Position numbers and translations under genes: made by a program | The notes under the pieces: model-generated | The model's database searches: none | Seen by the model: only the letters and a program-made list of their open reading frames with translations | What the model was told of the DNA's origin: nothing | Source of the DNA: Hoeflea_A sp965216535 | Lineage (GTDB): Bacteria; Pseudomonadota; Alphaproteobacteria; Rhizobiales; Rhizobiaceae | DNA length: 64,000 nt | Assembly (NCBI GenBank): GCA_965216535.1 | Contig: OZ244175.1 | Location: 2,418,001 to 2,482,000 of the forward strand | Direction of reading: 5' to 3' | Part shown: positions 15,409-25,298 of the stretch, in pieces | Position numbering within the stretch: the stretch's first letter is position 1 | Layout of the letters: each line of letters begins with the position of its first letter

Positions 15409-17829
15409 ATGAAATCCCTGCAAGCCACTTTCCCTGCGCAAGCTGAGCAGACGTCTGCCGATGACTTTCGGGTGGCCATCGAAAACCACCTGAAATACTC
15501 GCTCGGCAAGGATGGCGCACACGCGTCTCTCTACGACTGGCGGATGTCGCTGTCGCTGGCGATCCGCGACCGCATCGTCGATCCGTGGTTCGCCTCGACA
15601 AAGCGTACGTATGAACTGCAGAAGAAGCGGGTCTATTACCTGTCGATGGAGTTCCTGATCGGTCGCCTGCTGGAAGACGCGGTGGTCAATCTGCGGCTGG
15701 AAGATGTGGCCCGTCAGGCTTTGGCCACCCTCGGCATCGACCTCGACAAGGTCATCGGCGATGAGCCGGATGCGGCGCTTGGCAATGGCGGTTTGGGTCG
15801 GTTGGCTGCCTGCTATCTGGATTCCCTGTCCACGTTGGGTTGCCCGGCCTATGGCTATGGTATCCGCTATGAGCATGGGCTGTTTCGTCAGAGTTTCGAA
15901 GAGGGACGGCAGGTCGAAACCGCCGAAGCCTGGCTGGCGCAACGCAATCCGTGGGAGTTCGAACGACCGGAAGCCCGTTATGAAATTGGGTTTGGCGGAA
16001 GCGTCGCATACGAAAACGACACGGTGAATTGGACGCCGGAGGAATCGGTCATTGCCTCCGGTTACGATACACCGATCATCGGCTGGCAGGGCCGTTGGGC
16101 CAACACCTTGCGCCTGTGGTCGGCCAAACCGACCAAACTGTTCGACCTGCAAAAGTTCAACCAGGGTGACTATCTGGCGGCCGCGGAACCGGAAGCGCTG
16201 GCGCGCACGATCAGCCGGGTGCTTTACCCGGATGACACCACCGACCAGGGCAAGGAGCTGCGGCTCAAGCAGGAGTTTTTCTTCACAGCCGCTTCGATGC
16301 GCGACATCGTGCGCCGCTTCCTTTCGGAATGCACCGACTTGCGTCAGCTTCCCAACCGCGTCGCCATTCAGATGAATGACACGCATCCGGCGATTGCCGG
16401 GCCAGAGCTGGTGCGCCTTCTGCATGATGAAAACGGCATGGCACTGGACGACGCCGTCGACGTGGCCAATGCCTGCCTGTCCTACACCAACCATACGCTT
16501 CTGCCTGAGGCGCTCGAACGCTGGCCCGAACCGCTGGTCCGCCGGGTGCTGCCGCGGCACATGGATCTGATCGAGCATATTGACGCGCTGCACGCACGCC
16601 GCCACCCGCATCGTCTGGGTCATGTCGCCATCATCGAAAACGGTTCGGTCAAGATGGGTGAGCTGGCGTTCATCACGTCTCACCGTGTCAATGGCGTTTC
16701 GGAGCTGCATACGCAATTGATGAAGGAATCGGTCTTTGCCGATCTGAACCAGTTGCACCCGGATCGGATTGTCGCCGAAACCAACGGCGTGACCCCGCGA
16801 CGCTGGCTGTGGTCTTGCAACAGGCCTCTCAGCAGGCTGATTACAGAGACGATCGGCGAGCGCTGGGTGGGTGATCTCGAACGGCTCGAGGATCTTTGTC
16901 CTCATCTGGACGATGCGGCGTTTATCGACGCATTTGCGGCGGCCAAGCACCAGAACAAGGCGGTTCTCTCAAACTGGCTGGATCAGACCCTTGGGCTCTC
17001 TGTCGATCCGCAGGCGATGTTCGACATTCAGATCAAACGGATCCACGAGTACAAACGACAACTGCTGAATGCGCTGGAAACCATCGCGCTATGGGCGGCG
17101 ATCCGCGACAATCCTCAAGCTGACTGGACGCCGCGGGTAAAGATCTTCGGCGGCAAGGCGGCGCCGGGCTATGTCGTGGCGAAGGAAATCATCCGACTGA
17201 TCAACGATGTGGCGGCGATCGTCAATGCCGACCCGGCCATGAAGGGGCGCCTCAGCGTGGTGTTCCCGCCAAACTACAATGTCTCGATGGCCGAACTGCT
17301 TATTCCCGCCGCTGATCTCTCTGAACAGATATCGACGGCCGGCAAGGAAGCATCCGGCACGGGCAACATGAAGCTGGCTCTCAACGGCGCACCGACGATC
17401 GGCACTCTGGATGGCGCCAACGTGGAAATCCGTGATCGGGTCGGACCGGAAAATTTCTTCCTGTTCGGGCTGACGGCTGCTGAAGTGGTTGCGCGGCGCA
17501 ACGATCCAGATCACGCCCGAAAGGCGATCGAGGCCAGTCCGGCGCTGTCGCGCGCACTGAAACTTGTTGCCGATGGAGTCTTTTCGCCGGACGAACCGGA
17601 CCGCTACCGCGGGCTGGTCGATCAGCTCTACCATCACGATCATTTCCTGATCTGTGCTGATTTCGACGCCTATTACGAAACACAACGGCGGGTCGATGAT
17701 GTTTTCAAAGACCGCAACACGTGGTTTCATATCGCGGCGGTGAACACGGCAAAGGTCGGCTGGTTCTCCTCGGATCGGGCCATTCGTGGTTACATGGCCG
17801 ATATCTGGGACGTCGGATCGGCTCTTTGA
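15409..17829 (+). CDS. glgP: Glycogen/starch/alpha-glucan phosphorylase
   Basis: This 806-residue enzyme removes glucose-1-phosphate from the non-reducing ends of glycogen, using pyridoxal phosphate. The length is that of the family (about 800-840). Visible signatures include RVYYLSMEFLIGRLL near residue 75, GNGGLGRLAACYLDS, GYGIRYEHGLFRQ, and the PLP-binding segment EASGTGNMKLALNGAPTI, whose Lys carries the cofactor. It opens the glycogen operon; glgB starts 23 bases after its stop. Its product feeds Pgm at the end of the same operon. Codon use and GC content match the neighbours. Confidence 0.97.
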   Translation: MKSLQATFPAQAEQTSADDFRVAIENHLKYSLGKDGAHASLYDWRMSLSLAIRDRIVDPWFASTKRTYELQKKRVYYLSMEFLIGRLLEDAVVNLRLEDVARQALATLGIDLDKVIGDEPDAALGNGGLGRLAACYLDSLSTLGCPAYGYGIRYEHGLFRQSFEEGRQVETAEAWLAQRNPWEFERPEARYEIGFGGSVAYENDTVNWTPEESVIASGYDTPIIGWQGRWANTLRLWSAKPTKLFDLQKFNQGDYLAAAEPEALARTISRVLYPDDTTDQGKELRLKQEFFFTAASMRDIVRRFLSECTDLRQLPNRVAIQMNDTHPAIAGPELVRLLHDENGMALDDAVDVANACLSYTNHTLLPEALERWPEPLVRRVLPRHMDLIEHIDALHARRHPHRLGHVAIIENGSVKMGELAFITSHRVNGVSELHTQLMKESVFADLNQLHPDRIVAETNGVTPRRWLWSCNRPLSRLITETIGERWVGDLERLEDLCPHLDDAAFIDAFAAAKHQNKAVLSNWLDQTLGLSVDPQAMFDIQIKRIHEYKRQLLNALETIALWAAIRDNPQADWTPRVKIFGGKAAPGYVVAKEIIRLINDVAAIVNADPAMKGRLSVVFPPNYNVSMAELLIPAADLSEQISTAGKEASGTGNMKLALNGAPTIGTLDGANVEIRDRVGPENFFLFGLTAAEVVARRNDPDHARKAIEASPALSRALKLVADGVFSPDEPDRYRGLVDQLYHHDHFLICADFDAYYETQRRVDDVFKDRNTWFHIAAVNTAKVGWFSSDRAIRGYMADIWDVGSAL

Positions 17830-17852
17830 CGCTTAACGGGATCGGGAGAGTT

Positions 17853-20069
17853 TTGAAAAAACCGAACGCCGATAAACCTGTCCCCAACCTTGTCGATCCG
17901 GCGGATGCGGCGGCCATCAGTCGCGGCACGCACGACGACCCATTCTCAATCTTGGGCGGCCACGAGCGAGACGAGGGGTTTGTAGTCTGCGCCTTCGATC
18001 CCGGAGCCGATGAAATCGCCCTGCTGTGTGGCGACGCGGCTGAAAAGCCTATGGCTCCGATCGCCAATGCACCCGGCGTTTTCGCTGGCCTGTTGGAAGG
18101 CACAACCGCCTACCGTTTGCGCGGGCGCAAAGGTGGTGAAAGCTGGGACTATGAGGATCCGTTTCGCTTCGGTCCAGTCCTGGGCCAGGTCGATGAGCAT
18201 CTCATTGCCGAAGGTACGCACCGGCGCCTCTGGCAGTGCCTAGGCGCCCACGTCACAACGCACGAAGGCGCAGACGGCGTCCATTTTGCCGCCTGGGCGC
18301 CCAATGCACGCCGCGTCTCCGTCGTCGGTGGGTTCAATCAGTGGGACGGAAGGCGGCACCCGATGCGCCGACGCGGCAGCACGGGGGTCTGGGAGATCTT
18401 CTTGCCGGATCTGAATGTCGGAGAGGTCTACAAATACGAGATCGTCGGCGTCGATGGGAAGCTTCTGCCTCTGAAAGCCGATCCGGTCGGATTTGGTGGT
18501 GAGCATCCGCCGATGACCGGATCGGTCGTGCGCAATCTGGATGGTTACGCATGGCGCGATGGGGACTGGATGGACAGGCGTGCATCCGTGCAATCCATCA
18601 ACGCGCCGGTCTCGATCTACGAAGTGCATCTGGGCAGTTGGAAGCGCGTGCCCGAAGATGGCAACCGCTCACTGTCCTATGTGGAATTGGCCGAGCAGTT
18701 GGTCGATTATGCCGTCGACATGGGGTTCACCCATCTGGAGCTATTGCCGGTCAGCGAATTCCCTTTCGACGGTTCGTGGGGCTATCAGCCGATTGGTCTT
18801 TACGCGCCGACGATCCGGTTCGGACCGCCGGAAGAATTCCGGGCACTTGTGGAAGCCGCCCATGCCAAGGGGCTGGGCATTTTGCTCGACTGGGTACCCG
18901 GCCATTTTCCCACAGACGAGCACGGCCTCGGCGCATTCGACGGCACCGCGCTCTACGAATACGCGGATCCGAAGGAAGGTTTCCACCAGGACTGGAACAC
19001 GCTGATTTACAACTACGGCCGCACCGAAGTTGCAAATTACCTGATTGCCAACGCCGTCTATTGGCCGTTGGAACATCATGTCGACGGGCTGCGGGTCGAT
19101 GCGGTCGCGTCAATGCTCTATCGAGACTATTCGCGCAAGGAGGGCGAGTGGATCCCCAATGCCGAAGGCGGGCGGGAGAACCTCGAGGCAATAGCCTTTC
19201 TGAAGCGAATGAACGAGGCGGTCTATGCCGAATGCCCAGGCATCATGACCGTCGCAGAGGAATCCACCGCGTTTCCGGGGATATCCAGACCCACCGACGC
19301 CGGTGGTCTCGGGTTCGGCTTCAAATGGAACATGGGGTGGATGCATGACACGCTGGAATACATCCAGCGCGACCCCATACATCGCAAATATCACCATCAT
19401 CAGATGACATTTGCGCTGACCTACGCCTATTCGGAAAACTTCATCCTGCCGATCAGTCACGATGAAGTGGTTCATGGCAAAGGCTCGATGCTGACCAAGA
19501 TGCCGGGCGACGGCTGGGACAAGTTTGCTCACCTGCGGACCTATTACAGTTTCATGTGGACCCATCCGGGCAAGAAACTCCTCTTCATGGGATGTGAGAT
19601 TGCCCAGGGGACGGAGTGGAATCACGACGGCAGTGTTGAGTGGCACCTGCTCGACCACGAATGGCATCGCGGAGTTCAGTCTCTCATTCGCGAGTTGAAC
19701 CGGCTTTACCGAACGTTGCCGGCTCTGCATGTCCATGACTGCGACGCTTCAGGATTTGAGTGGATCGACGTCCAGGCGGAGGAGGAGTCGGTTTATTCCT
19801 ATCTGCGTTTCGGTAATGCCGGAGATTCTCCGGTGGTCGTGGTCTGCAATTTCGCCCCCGTGGAACGGGACAACTGGCGCATCGGATTGCCGTCCGGGGG
19901 GAGACTCACCCAAGTGCTCAACAGTGATTCTGGGCACTTCGGAGGCGGTGATCGCGGTCTGGTCGACAGCATCGAGGTCGAAAACGTTGAGTGGAACAAC
20001 CGGCCCCGGTCGGCGGTTTTCACCTTACCGCCGCTGACGACACTGATTTTCACGCTGGATGAGGCGTAA
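17853..20069 (+). CDS. glgB: 1,4-alpha-glucan branching enzyme
   Basis: This enzyme makes alpha-1,6 branches in glycogen. The start chosen is TTG at 17853, with GGGAGAG five bases before, because upstream in-frame codons lie inside glgP and there is no suitable ATG nearby; the product is then 738 residues, the normal size. An N-terminal beta-sandwich region with CBM48 (around 110-200, ISRGTHDDPFSILGGHE before it) precedes the GH13 barrel: WGYQPIGLYAPT, then DGLRVDAVASMLYRDYSR (nucleophile Asp) and MTVAEEST (acid Glu), and NFILPISHDEVVHGK (transition-state Asp). It is followed by glgC after 14 bases. Confidence 0.95.
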   Translation: MKKPNADKPVPNLVDPADAAAISRGTHDDPFSILGGHERDEGFVVCAFDPGADEIALLCGDAAEKPMAPIANAPGVFAGLLEGTTAYRLRGRKGGESWDYEDPFRFGPVLGQVDEHLIAEGTHRRLWQCLGAHVTTHEGADGVHFAAWAPNARRVSVVGGFNQWDGRRHPMRRRGSTGVWEIFLPDLNVGEVYKYEIVGVDGKLLPLKADPVGFGGEHPPMTGSVVRNLDGYAWRDGDWMDRRASVQSINAPVSIYEVHLGSWKRVPEDGNRSLSYVELAEQLVDYAVDMGFTHLELLPVSEFPFDGSWGYQPIGLYAPTIRFGPPEEFRALVEAAHAKGLGILLDWVPGHFPTDEHGLGAFDGTALYEYADPKEGFHQDWNTLIYNYGRTEVANYLIANAVYWPLEHHVDGLRVDAVASMLYRDYSRKEGEWIPNAEGGRENLEAIAFLKRMNEAVYAECPGIMTVAEESTAFPGISRPTDAGGLGFGFKWNMGWMHDTLEYIQRDPIHRKYHHHQMTFALTYAYSENFILPISHDEVVHGKGSMLTKMPGDGWDKFAHLRTYYSFMWTHPGKKLLFMGCEIAQGTEWNHDGSVEWHLLDHEWHRGVQSLIRELNRLYRTLPALHVHDCDASGFEWIDVQAEEESVYSYLRFGNAGDSPVVVVCNFAPVERDNWRIGLPSGGRLTQVLNSDSGHFGGGDRGLVDSIEVENVEWNNRPRSAVFTLPPLTTLIFTLDEA

Positions 20070-20083
20070 TAGGGAGAAGGGCC

Positions 20084-21352
20084 ATGTCTGAGAAAACCAA
20101 TCGCCGCCTGTCGAACAGGTCCATGGCGTTCGTGCTCGCCGGAGGGAGGGGAAGTCGCCTCAAGGAATTGACGGAAAAGCGCGCCAAGCCGGCCGTCTAT
20201 TTCGGCGGCAAGAGCAGGATCATCGATTTCGCCCTGTCGAACGCCCTGAATTCCGGAATTCGCAAAATGGCGGTGGCCACGCAGTACAAGGCGCACAGTC
20301 TGATCCGCCACATGCAGCGCGGTTGGAGCTTCTTTCGCGCCGAGCGCAACGAGTACCTCGACATCCTTCCGGCCTCCCAAAGGGTGGCGGAGAATAAATG
20401 GTATTTGGGAACGGCCGACGCGGTGACCCAGAACATCGACATCGTCGACAGCTACAATGTCGACTACATGGTCATCCTGGCCGGCGATCACATCTACAAG
20501 ATGGACTACGAGCTGATGCTGCAGCAGCACGTCGATGAGGGCGCTGACGTGACGGTCGGGTGCCTGACTGTGCCGCGCGAAGAAGCAACGGCATTCGGCG
20601 TGATGGCTGTCGACGAAAACGGCCGGATCGAATCGTTCCTGGAAAAACCTGCCGACCCGCCCGGAACACCCGATGATCCCTCCGTGGCGCTGGCCAGCAT
20701 GGGAATTTACGTCTTTGACTGGAAGTATCTGCGGGAGCTGTTGCTGGCCGACGCCGACGATCCCAATTCCAGCCACGATTTCGGCTCCGACCTCATCCCC
20801 AATATCGTCAAGAACGGCAAGGCGATCGCCCACCGGTTTTCCGACTCCTGTGTCAGGAGCGATGCGGAGAAGGAGGCCTATTGGCGCGATGTCGGCACGG
20901 TCGATGCCTTCTGGAAGGCCAACCTGGATTTGACGGATTTCGATCCTGAACTCGACATCTACGATCGCGACTGGCCGATCTGGACCTATTCCGAAATCGT
21001 GCCGCCGGCCAAGTTTATCCACGACGATGATGACCGCCGCGGTAGCGCTGTCAGCTCGCTGGTTTCGGGCGGGTGTATCGTTTCGGGATCCACCATTGCC
21101 AATTCACTGCTGTTTACCGGCGTGCACACCCATTCGTTTTCATCGCTGAAACATGTGGTTGCGTTGCCCCGTGTGAGAATCAACCGAAACGCCGATCTCA
21201 CCAATGTTGTGATCGACCGGGGGGTGGAAATTCCCACCGGACTGGTCGTTGGCCAGGATCCGGAAGAGGATGCCAAATGGTTTCGGCGCACCGACAACGG
21301 TGTTTGCCTGATAACCCAAAAAATGCTGGACGTTCGTGAGGCGTCCTTGTGA
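20084..21352 (+). CDS. glgC: Glucose-1-phosphate adenylyltransferase
   Basis: This 422-residue enzyme makes ADP-glucose from ATP and glucose-1-phosphate, the committed step of glycogen synthesis. The N-terminal nucleotide-binding segment VLAGGRGSRLKELTEKRAKP, the allosteric/substrate lysine region near FGGKSRIIDFALSN, the sugar-binding FLEKPADPP, and a C-terminal left-handed beta-helix (SGGCIVSGSTIANSLLF) are all seen. Its stop codon overlaps the GTG start proposed for glgA (GTGA), so the two are translationally coupled. Activity in this family is usually controlled by glycolytic intermediates. Confidence 0.97.
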   Translation: MSEKTNRRLSNRSMAFVLAGGRGSRLKELTEKRAKPAVYFGGKSRIIDFALSNALNSGIRKMAVATQYKAHSLIRHMQRGWSFFRAERNEYLDILPASQRVAENKWYLGTADAVTQNIDIVDSYNVDYMVILAGDHIYKMDYELMLQQHVDEGADVTVGCLTVPREEATAFGVMAVDENGRIESFLEKPADPPGTPDDPSVALASMGIYVFDWKYLRELLLADADDPNSSHDFGSDLIPNIVKNGKAIAHRFSDSCVRSDAEKEAYWRDVGTVDAFWKANLDLTDFDPELDIYDRDWPIWTYSEIVPPAKFIHDDDDRRGSAVSSLVSGGCIVSGSTIANSLLFTGVHTHSFSSLKHVVALPRVRINRNADLTNVVIDRGVEIPTGLVVGQDPEEDAKWFRRTDNGVCLITQKMLDVREASL

Positions 21353-22848
21353 CGTCCAAAAAACGCAAGAAGAAGAAATCGAAAAAGAAAAAGCACATGC
21401 AAAGTACCGTCCTGTCCGTGGCTTCCGAATGCGCGCCGCTGGTGAAAACCGGCGGACTTGCGGATGTGGTCGGCGCGTTGCCGGGTGCACTGGCGGCCGA
21501 AGGGTGGTCGGTGAAGACGCTGTTGCCGGCCTATCCCGGCCTGATTGAGAAACTTGCTTCATCGTCCGTTGTCTGGTCGAGCGAGGATGTGTTTGGTCGC
21601 CCGGCGAATGTGGTAGCCGGTCGCATCGGTCGAGGGCGGGCCGCGATCGACTTGCTGCTTTTGGATATGCCCGACTTCTTTCAGCGCGACGGCTCTATCT
21701 ATCTTGGTCCGGACGGCCGCGATTGGCCTGACAATCCGCTGCGCTTCGCAGCTCTCTCCTGGGTGGCCGCCGAAATTGCCCGGACAGGACTCGAGGACGG
21801 ATGGCGGCCGGCCGTTCTGCATGCCCATGACTGGCAGGCCGGATTTGCGCCGACCTATCTGCGACAGTTCCGTGTCGAAGACGTTGCCACGCTCATCACC
21901 ATTCACAATATCGCCTTCCAGGGCTTGGCGCCTGCCACGATGTTGGGTGAGTTGCGCCTGCCGCCGTCACGGTTTTCGCCGGACGGATTCGAGTATTGGG
22001 GCAATATCAGCGCACTCAAGGCGGGTCTTACGGACGCCGACCGGATCACCACGGTCAGCCCGACCTATGTGGAAGAATTGGCTACGGCGGAGTTCGGAAT
22101 GGGCCTCGATGGGGTCATCCGGGCACGCAAGGATGCTTTCACGGGCATTCTGAACGGTGTTGATCTGAAGGTATGGAACCCGCGCAAGGATCCGCTGATT
22201 GAACGTGAGTTTGGTCCGCGACGGTTGGATGACAAGCGTGTCAATACCGATGCATTGGCCGGCGAATTCGGGCTGGCTGTCACCGATGGCCCGTTGTTCG
22301 GCGTCGTCAGCCGGCTGACCCGGCAAAAGGGACTGGATCTCCTGCTTGAGGCACTTCCGGCTCTGTTGCATCGTGGTGGCCGACTTGTCTTGCTGGGCAG
22401 TGGCGATGCAGACCTGGAAGCAGGATTTGCCGCAGCGGCCCATGCTCACCCGGAACAAGTTGCCGTCAGGATCGGCTACGATGAGGCGCTGTCACATCGT
22501 ATCTTTGCCGGTTCTGACTGTATCATGGTGCCGTCGCGTTTCGAGCCCTGTGGTCTGACGCAAATGTATGCTTTGCGCTATGGAGCGCCGCCACTTGTCG
22601 CCGATACCGGCGGGCTGGCCGATACCGTCATCGACGCCAATGATGCAGCCATCAAGGTCGGTGTCGCAACGGGCATCCGCTTTTCTCCGCTGACAGCGGA
22701 CGCGCTCGCGAGCGCAATCGGCCGGATGTGCGACCTCTTCTCGGATCGACCGCTATGGCGACACATGCAGGAGCGCGCTATGAAGCATCCGGTCGGTTGG
22801 GGCGATTCAGCCCAGGCCTATGCCGCGCTCTACCGCAGTTTGCTCTAA
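21349..22848 (+). CDS. glgA: Glycogen synthase (ADP-glucose-dependent)
   Basis: This GT5 enzyme elongates alpha-1,4-glucan from ADP-glucose. Two starts are possible. GTG at 21349 overlaps the glgC stop and has a GAGG upstream, giving 499 residues with a lysine-rich head (MTSKKRKKKKSKKKKH). ATG at 21397 gives the canonical N-terminus MQSTVLSVASECAPLVKTGG. The ADP-glucose-binding KTGGLADVVGALP and the C-terminal retaining GT-B motif SRFEPCGLTQMYALRYG are clear. glgX follows 15 bases after the stop. I give the longer form because of the ribosome site, but the real start is unresolved. Confidence 0.93.
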   Translation: MTSKKRKKKKSKKKKHMQSTVLSVASECAPLVKTGGLADVVGALPGALAAEGWSVKTLLPAYPGLIEKLASSSVVWSSEDVFGRPANVVAGRIGRGRAAIDLLLLDMPDFFQRDGSIYLGPDGRDWPDNPLRFAALSWVAAEIARTGLEDGWRPAVLHAHDWQAGFAPTYLRQFRVEDVATLITIHNIAFQGLAPATMLGELRLPPSRFSPDGFEYWGNISALKAGLTDADRITTVSPTYVEELATAEFGMGLDGVIRARKDAFTGILNGVDLKVWNPRKDPLIEREFGPRRLDDKRVNTDALAGEFGLAVTDGPLFGVVSRLTRQKGLDLLLEALPALLHRGGRLVLLGSGDADLEAGFAAAAHAHPEQVAVRIGYDEALSHRIFAGSDCIMVPSRFEPCGLTQMYALRYGAPPLVADTGGLADTVIDANDAAIKVGVATGIRFSPLTADALASAIGRMCDLFSDRPLWRHMQERAMKHPVGWGDSAQAYAALYRSLL

Positions 22849-22863
22849 ACGCTTTTCGAATCC

Positions 22864-24963
22864 ATGGAACGAACGCGCTATCAGGTAACCCGTGGCACCG
22901 CGACGCCGGTCGGTGCGACCTTCGACGGCGAGGGCGTGAATTTTGCCGTCTTCTCGGCTCATGCCGAGAAAATCGAACTTTGTCTGTTCTCCGACGACGG
23001 GCGCACCGAACTTCAACGTCTGGTTCTGCCGGAAAGGCGTGGCGATATCTGGCACGGCTACGTGTCCGGCCTGCGACCCGGAGCGCTCTATGGTTTTCGC
23101 GCGCACGGACCCTATGCACCGGAGGAGGGGCATCGGTTCAACCCCAACAAGCTTTTGCTCGACCCCTATGTGCGCAAGATGCATGGAACGGTTCGATGGT
23201 CGGACACGCTGATGGGGTATCAGGCGACGTCCAGTCAGCTTGACCTGAGCTTCGACAGCCGCGACAGCGCCGCCGCGATGCCGAAATCGGTCGTGGTGGA
23301 CCCTGCCTATGACTGGCACGATGATCCACCGCCGCGGGTCGAGCCATCGAAGAGTGTGCTCTACGAAGCGCATGTAAAGGGGCTGACCGCAGAACGTGAC
23401 GATATCGAGCAAGGCCTAAGGGGCACCTTTCTCGGCCTGTCGTCCGATCCGATGCTGGAACACCTGACCAATCTTGGCATCACCACCATCGAGCTGTTGC
23501 CGGTGCATGCTTTTGTTGACGACCGGTTCCTCGTCAACCAGGGTCTGCGCAACTACTGGGGCTACCAGTCGATCGGCTTTTTCTGCCCGGAACCGCGCTA
23601 TCTTTCAGACGGAGAGATCTCCGAATTCCGGATGATGGTGAAGCGGTTCCATTCCGCCGGGATCGAGGTGGTTCTGGATGTGGTCTACAATCATACTGCG
23701 GAGGGCAACGAGCTGGGGCCGACCTTTTGCTTCCGCGGTCTCGATAACCGATCCTACTATCGGCTCAATCCGGAAAACCCGCGCTACTACGAGAATTTCA
23801 GCGGTACGGGCAATACGTTGAATCTGGACCACCCAATGGTGCTGCGCATGGTGATGGATTCCATGCGCTACTGGGTCGAGGTCATGCATGTCGATGGCTT
23901 TCGCTTCGATCTGGCCTCGACGCTCGGCCGAACCGCACATGGCTTTGAACGCAATGCGCCGTTCTTTTTCGCGCTGCTGCAGGATCCGGTTCTGTCCGGG
24001 GTAAAACTGATCGCCGAGCCGTGGGACCTCGGACCTGACGGCTACCGGCTTGGCGGTTATCCGCCCCCGATCATGGAATGGAACGACCAATATCGCGACG
24101 ACGTTCGCCGTTTCTGGCGAGGCGATGCCGGCGCAACCCCGAAGCTGGCGGAACGGCTTGTCGGATCGGCGCAACAGTTCGACCACTCCGGAAGGCTTCC
24201 GGTGGCTTCGGTGAATTTTGTGTCCGCCCATGACGGCTTTACTCTGCAGGACGTCGTGTCCTACAGCCGCAAGCACAACGAGGCCAATGGCGAAGGAAAT
24301 GTCGATGGCCATAACGAAAACCACACCGACAATATGGGCGTTGAAGGGCCGACGAAGGATGCGGCCATCCTGGCCGCCAGGGCGCAGCGCAAACGCAATC
24401 TTCTGGCAACGCTGCTGTTGAGCCAGGGCACGCCGATGCTTCTTGCCGGCGACGAGATCGGCAACTCGCAGGGCGGCAACAACAACGCCTATTGCCAGGA
24501 CAATCCGATCGGCTGGGTCAACTGGCGCGAGGCCGATGATGACTTGCTCGTCTTCGTGCGCAAGCTGATCGCGCTGCGCCGCGACCATCCGGTGCTGCGG
24601 CAGCGACGCTTCCTGCACAGCAATCAACGGCCGGATGACGGCATGACCGACCTCTTCTGGAGGCTGCCTGATGGCCGGGAGGCGCGTTCTGAACATTGGC
24701 AAGACGACCGGTGGCGATGCCTCTGTGTCGTCATCCGCTCGGCCTCGAACACACCGGACTATGACGAATCCGAAGATGATGTGTTCGCGGTGCTGAATGG
24801 CGGGGAGGGATCCGAGGTCGTGCTTCCCGACCGGTTGCCGGGCAAGAAATGGGTGCGCGTGGTCGACACGGCGAATCCGGCGGTCTCCGAGGTCGAGATC
24901 TATCACGAGATCGTTGAGGTCGCTGCCGCTTCAGTGTCCGTTTTCGTGCTGAAGCCGGCTTAG
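22864..24963 (+). CDS. glgX: Glycogen debranching enzyme
   Basis: This 699-residue GH13 isoamylase-type enzyme hydrolyses alpha-1,6 branches, usually of the limit dextrin left by GlgP. An N-terminal CBM48-like region (GTATPVGATFDGEGVNFAVF) is followed by the barrel with DVVYNHTAEGNELGPTFCFR, DGFRFDLASTLGR (nucleophile), LIAEPWDLG (acid) and NFVSAHDGFTLQD. Length fits the family (660-720). Its TAG stop forms the first three bases of the terminal repeat of the MITE-like element that follows, so element insertion probably set or replaced the original end of the gene. Confidence 0.95.
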   Translation: MERTRYQVTRGTATPVGATFDGEGVNFAVFSAHAEKIELCLFSDDGRTELQRLVLPERRGDIWHGYVSGLRPGALYGFRAHGPYAPEEGHRFNPNKLLLDPYVRKMHGTVRWSDTLMGYQATSSQLDLSFDSRDSAAAMPKSVVVDPAYDWHDDPPPRVEPSKSVLYEAHVKGLTAERDDIEQGLRGTFLGLSSDPMLEHLTNLGITTIELLPVHAFVDDRFLVNQGLRNYWGYQSIGFFCPEPRYLSDGEISEFRMMVKRFHSAGIEVVLDVVYNHTAEGNELGPTFCFRGLDNRSYYRLNPENPRYYENFSGTGNTLNLDHPMVLRMVMDSMRYWVEVMHVDGFRFDLASTLGRTAHGFERNAPFFFALLQDPVLSGVKLIAEPWDLGPDGYRLGGYPPPIMEWNDQYRDDVRRFWRGDAGATPKLAERLVGSAQQFDHSGRLPVASVNFVSAHDGFTLQDVVSYSRKHNEANGEGNVDGHNENHTDNMGVEGPTKDAAILAARAQRKRNLLATLLLSQGTPMLLAGDEIGNSQGGNNNAYCQDNPIGWVNWREADDDLLVFVRKLIALRRDHPVLRQRRFLHSNQRPDDGMTDLFWRLPDGREARSEHWQDDRWRCLCVVIRSASNTPDYDESEDDVFAVLNGGEGSEVVLPDRLPGKKWVRVVDTANPAVSEVEIYHEIVEVAAASVSVFVLKPA

Positions 24964-25232
24964 AGCAAAGGTCGATAAGTTTGGATCATTTGATGGCTGC
25001 AGATCGGCTCCACTCGGCCAGGCGCGTCGCGCAGCGCGATGTGGTGCATCGGGCAAGCGACGCAACGCAGCCGATGGGCCGATATGCAGCCACCCTTCGG
25101 GCCGGGCGCTTTTGGCCCCTGGCGTCGTTGGCTTGCACTTGTGGTCGGGTGGCACCACGGCCTGCAATCCGCCTAGCCAGAGACCAAAATCACTCCGGTC
25201 AAATGGTGCAAAACTTATCGCCCTTTGCTCTA
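24961..25232. mobile_element. MITE-like element with 33-34-bp terminal inverted repeats
   Basis: The left end (24961-24993) begins TAGAGCAAAGGTCGATAAGT and the right end (25199-25232), read in reverse complement, begins TAGAGCAAAGGGCGATAAGT. The two arms continue to match to CATTTGA apart from a few changes and one gap. The 272-base element is flanked by CCGG on both sides with different spacing, has no coding frame with a plausible product, and contains further GC-rich dyads inside. It separates glgX from pgm and is non-autonomous. It could also fold as a long hairpin in the operon mRNA. Confidence 0.75.
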
Positions 25233-25298
25233 AAACCGGTGCGCTGCCGGTACGGTACGCTATGATCGACGGCAATGGTTAGCCAGGGAGGGCATCCG

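Noticed and set aside
15262..16950. Long minus-strand frame (562 codons) opposite glgP
   Set aside because: It is the antisense shadow of a clear enzyme gene with strong motifs; similar shadows opposite glgX (23605-24906) and pgm (25260-26843) come from the same codon bias.
24981..25265. A 94-codon frame inside the MITE-like element
   Set aside because: It crosses the terminal repeats and shows no protein features; the element is better seen as non-coding.
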